A DNA stretch of 64,000 bases from NCBI GenBank assembly GCA_965224605.1, contig CBDCZP010000002.1, forward strand, positions 124,001 to 188,000, in the 5' to 3' direction. Made by a program: the position numbers and the translations under genes. Shown piece after piece: positions 62,524 to 64,000 of the stretch (its first letter is position 1; every line of letters starts with the position of its first letter). Under the pieces are notes generated by a model. It was not told where the DNA came from. It did no database searches and saw only the letters and a list, made by a program, of their open reading frames with translations. Source of the DNA: HyVt-477 sp965224605 (GTDB lineage Bacteria > Pseudomonadota > Gammaproteobacteria > Thiotrichales > Thiotrichaceae).

Positions 62524-64000
62524 ATGAATCATCAACAAGGCGAGATTCACGGCAACCGTCGTGATTTGCAAAATCTACGCTCCATTCTTCCTTATCTAAT
62601 GGACTATCGGGGCAGGGCGTTGTTTGCTCTGGCGTGTCTGGTGCTGTCGAAAGTGGCAAATGTGGGTGTGCCGGTCACCTTGAAAGCCATTGTCGATTTT
62701 CTGGAAGGGTATAAAGAACAAATGCTCATATTGCCGGTTGCTTTACTAATGGCTTATGGTGCTTTACGGCTGTCTAGTTCGTTGTTTAATGAATTGCGTG
62801 ATACGGTTTTTGCCAAGGTTCGCTATCGGGCGATGCGACGTTTATCGACTCGCGTTTTAGCGCATTTACATGATTTGTCATTACGTTTTCATCTGGATCG
62901 CAAAACAGGAGCGATTAGCCGTGATCTGGAACGGGGTACACGATCAGTCGGCACGATCATGAATTTCATGGTGTTTAGCATTATCCCTGTGCTGGTGGAA
63001 TTTTCTCTGGTCGCTGTTATTTTACTAAGCCAGTATGCACCCGTGTTTACACTTATCACCTTTGGAACCGTAGTCGTCTACATGACGTTTACGTTTTTTA
63101 TCACGGAATGGCGGATGGAATTTCGGCACGAGATGAATAGGTTGGATTCAGAGGCGAATACTCACGCCATTGATAGTCTTATTAATTACGAGACAGTAAA
63201 ATATTTTAATAATGAAAAACAGGAACTGGAACGGGTTGATGGCACGCTAGAGCAATGGGAGTCGGTGGCGGTAAAAAGCCAATCGACCATGTCGATGCTG
63301 AATTTTGGACAAGCTTCAATCATCGCCATCGGCGTGACTATTATTATGTTCTTCGCAGTCAATAGTGTGACTGAACGAGACATGAGCATTGGTGATTTGG
63401 TGATGGTCAATGCGTTTATGTTGCAGTTGTTTATCCCTTTGGGCGCATTGGGTATTATTTATAGACAGGTTAAATACACGCTTGCTGATATGGATTTGGT
63501 GTTTAAGTTATTGGATAAAAAGCCAGAGATTATTGATGATAACGATGCAAAAGAGTTGGAGGTCACCCAAGGCAAAGTGGCATTTAAAGGCGTTGATTTT
63601 GCCTATCAACCGGAACGCTCCATTCTGAAGAAACTTTCTTTTACTATTGAGCCAGAGCAGACTGTTGCCATTGTTGGGCATAGCGGGGCAGGGAAGTCGA
63701 CTATTTCCCGTTTGCTGTTTCGTTTCTACGATGTAACGGGTGGCGAGATTGCCATTGATGGTCAGGATATCGCCAAAGTGTCACAAAGCAGTTTGCGGCA
63801 AGCTATCGGCATTGTGCCTCAAGATACCATCCTGTTTAACGACACCATTTTTTATAATCTGAACTACGGCAACCTTGATGCCAGCCGTGAAGAAGTTGAA
63901 AAGGTTGCAGATATGGCGCATATCAAAGGCTTTATAGAATCACTACCGGATGGATGGGATACCGTGGTGGGCGAACGTGGGTTGAAGCTGTCAGGTGGTG
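62524..64000 (+). CDS. Atm1-type ABC exporter, 3' end outside window
   Basis: The frame is open from the ATG at 62524 to the window edge (492 complete codons). Residues about 20-330 are an ABC exporter membrane domain with six helices and the DSLINYETVKYFNNE motif found in Atm1/HMT1 homologues. The ATPase domain has Walker A GHSGAGKST near residue 385, the Q-loop IVPQDTILFNDTI, and the window ends inside the LSGG signature. Atm1-type exporters move glutathione-linked or iron-sulfur-related compounds; bacterial members also give heavy-metal tolerance. Confidence 0.93.
   Translation, partial: MNHQQGEIHGNRRDLQNLRSILPYLMDYRGRALFALACLVLSKVANVGVPVTLKAIVDFLEGYKEQMLILPVALLMAYGALRLSSSLFNELRDTVFAKVRYRAMRRLSTRVLAHLHDLSLRFHLDRKTGAISRDLERGTRSVGTIMNFMVFSIIPVLVEFSLVAVILLSQYAPVFTLITFGTVVVYMTFTFFITEWRMEFRHEMNRLDSEANTHAIDSLINYETVKYFNNEKQELERVDGTLEQWESVAVKSQSTMSMLNFGQASIIAIGVTIIMFFAVNSVTERDMSIGDLVMVNAFMLQLFIPLGALGIIYRQVKYTLADMDLVFKLLDKKPEIIDDNDAKELEVTQGKVAFKGVDFAYQPERSILKKLSFTIEPEQTVAIVGHSGAGKSTISRLLFRFYDVTGGEIAIDGQDIAKVSQSSLRQAIGIVPQDTILFNDTIFYNLNYGNLDASREEVEKVADMAHIKGFIESLPDGWDTVVGERGLKLSGG

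Overview
The window is a moderately AT-rich stretch of a gammaproteobacterial chromosome. The evidence is the E. coli-like order ygfB-pepP-ubiH diverging from a TIGR02449 gene and zapA, the block glyA-nrdR-ribD-ribE-ribB-ribH-nusB, and the presence of Hda, HrpA, PdxH, PerM and YccA homologues plus a class A RNase P RNA. The mix of housekeeping genes with many secreted or lipid-anchored proteins and palindromic intergenic repeats would fit a marine or sulfur-oxidising lineage such as Thiotrichales. That genus-level guess is weak. I found no transposase, phage, CRISPR array or tRNA.

Layout. 1-5767: end of glyA, nrdR, then riboflavin synthesis (ribD, ribE, a ribB with a decayed GTP cyclohydrolase II half, ribH) and nusB. 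5958-11299: phospholipid synthase, AI-2E-family permease, hda, a TerB-like DUF533 protein, the RbgA GTPase, hemerythrin and a GlsB-like membrane protein. 11604-23696: pdxH, a frameshifted metallo-beta-lactamase-fold gene, a DUF1501/DUF1800 secreted pair, yccA, hrpA, a NagD-like HAD phosphatase that seems to use an ATT start, a DUF72 gene and an RraA-like gene. 23889-30378: four envelope or unknown genes on the minus strand (lipoprotein, SH3-like protein, a helical-repeat/beta-helix protein, and a large Ig/thrombospondin-3/OmpA fusion). 30678-39065: GcvR-like ACT protein, YceF, an MscS channel, rnpB, PerM, a CAP protein with a Cys-rich repeat, and a Crp/Fnr regulator. 39361-42642: DUF1566 lipoprotein and an SLC13/TrkA_C transporter.

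43150-46226 is the most interesting block: a secreted precursor with tandem EGKCG/EAKCG motifs, a DoxX membrane protein, a DUF692 multinuclear-iron enzyme and a DUF2063 partner. This is an HvfABC/bufferin-type RiPP system, whose characterised relatives turn peptide cysteines into copper-binding oxazolone/thioamide groups. 46249-53433: galE, a ComEA-like HhH protein, a RIO kinase, ubiH, pepP, ygfB, TIGR02449, zapA and a small secreted protein. 53578-64000: a CHAT-domain protease-like protein with a membrane helix and long coiled coil, a diguanylate cyclase, a cytochrome c lipoprotein, a DUF255 thioredoxin-fold protein, a polysaccharide-lyase-like protein, a TPMT-like methyltransferase, a DUF1801 protein and the start of an Atm1-type ABC exporter cut by the window edge.

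Intergenic DNA is rich in palindromes. One pair (4556-4683 and 11431-11559) has the anatomy of a MITE, with 16-bp terminal inverted repeats and, in the first copy, a 6-bp target duplication, inserted inside an older repeat. At least two further REP-like families recur, often between convergent genes.
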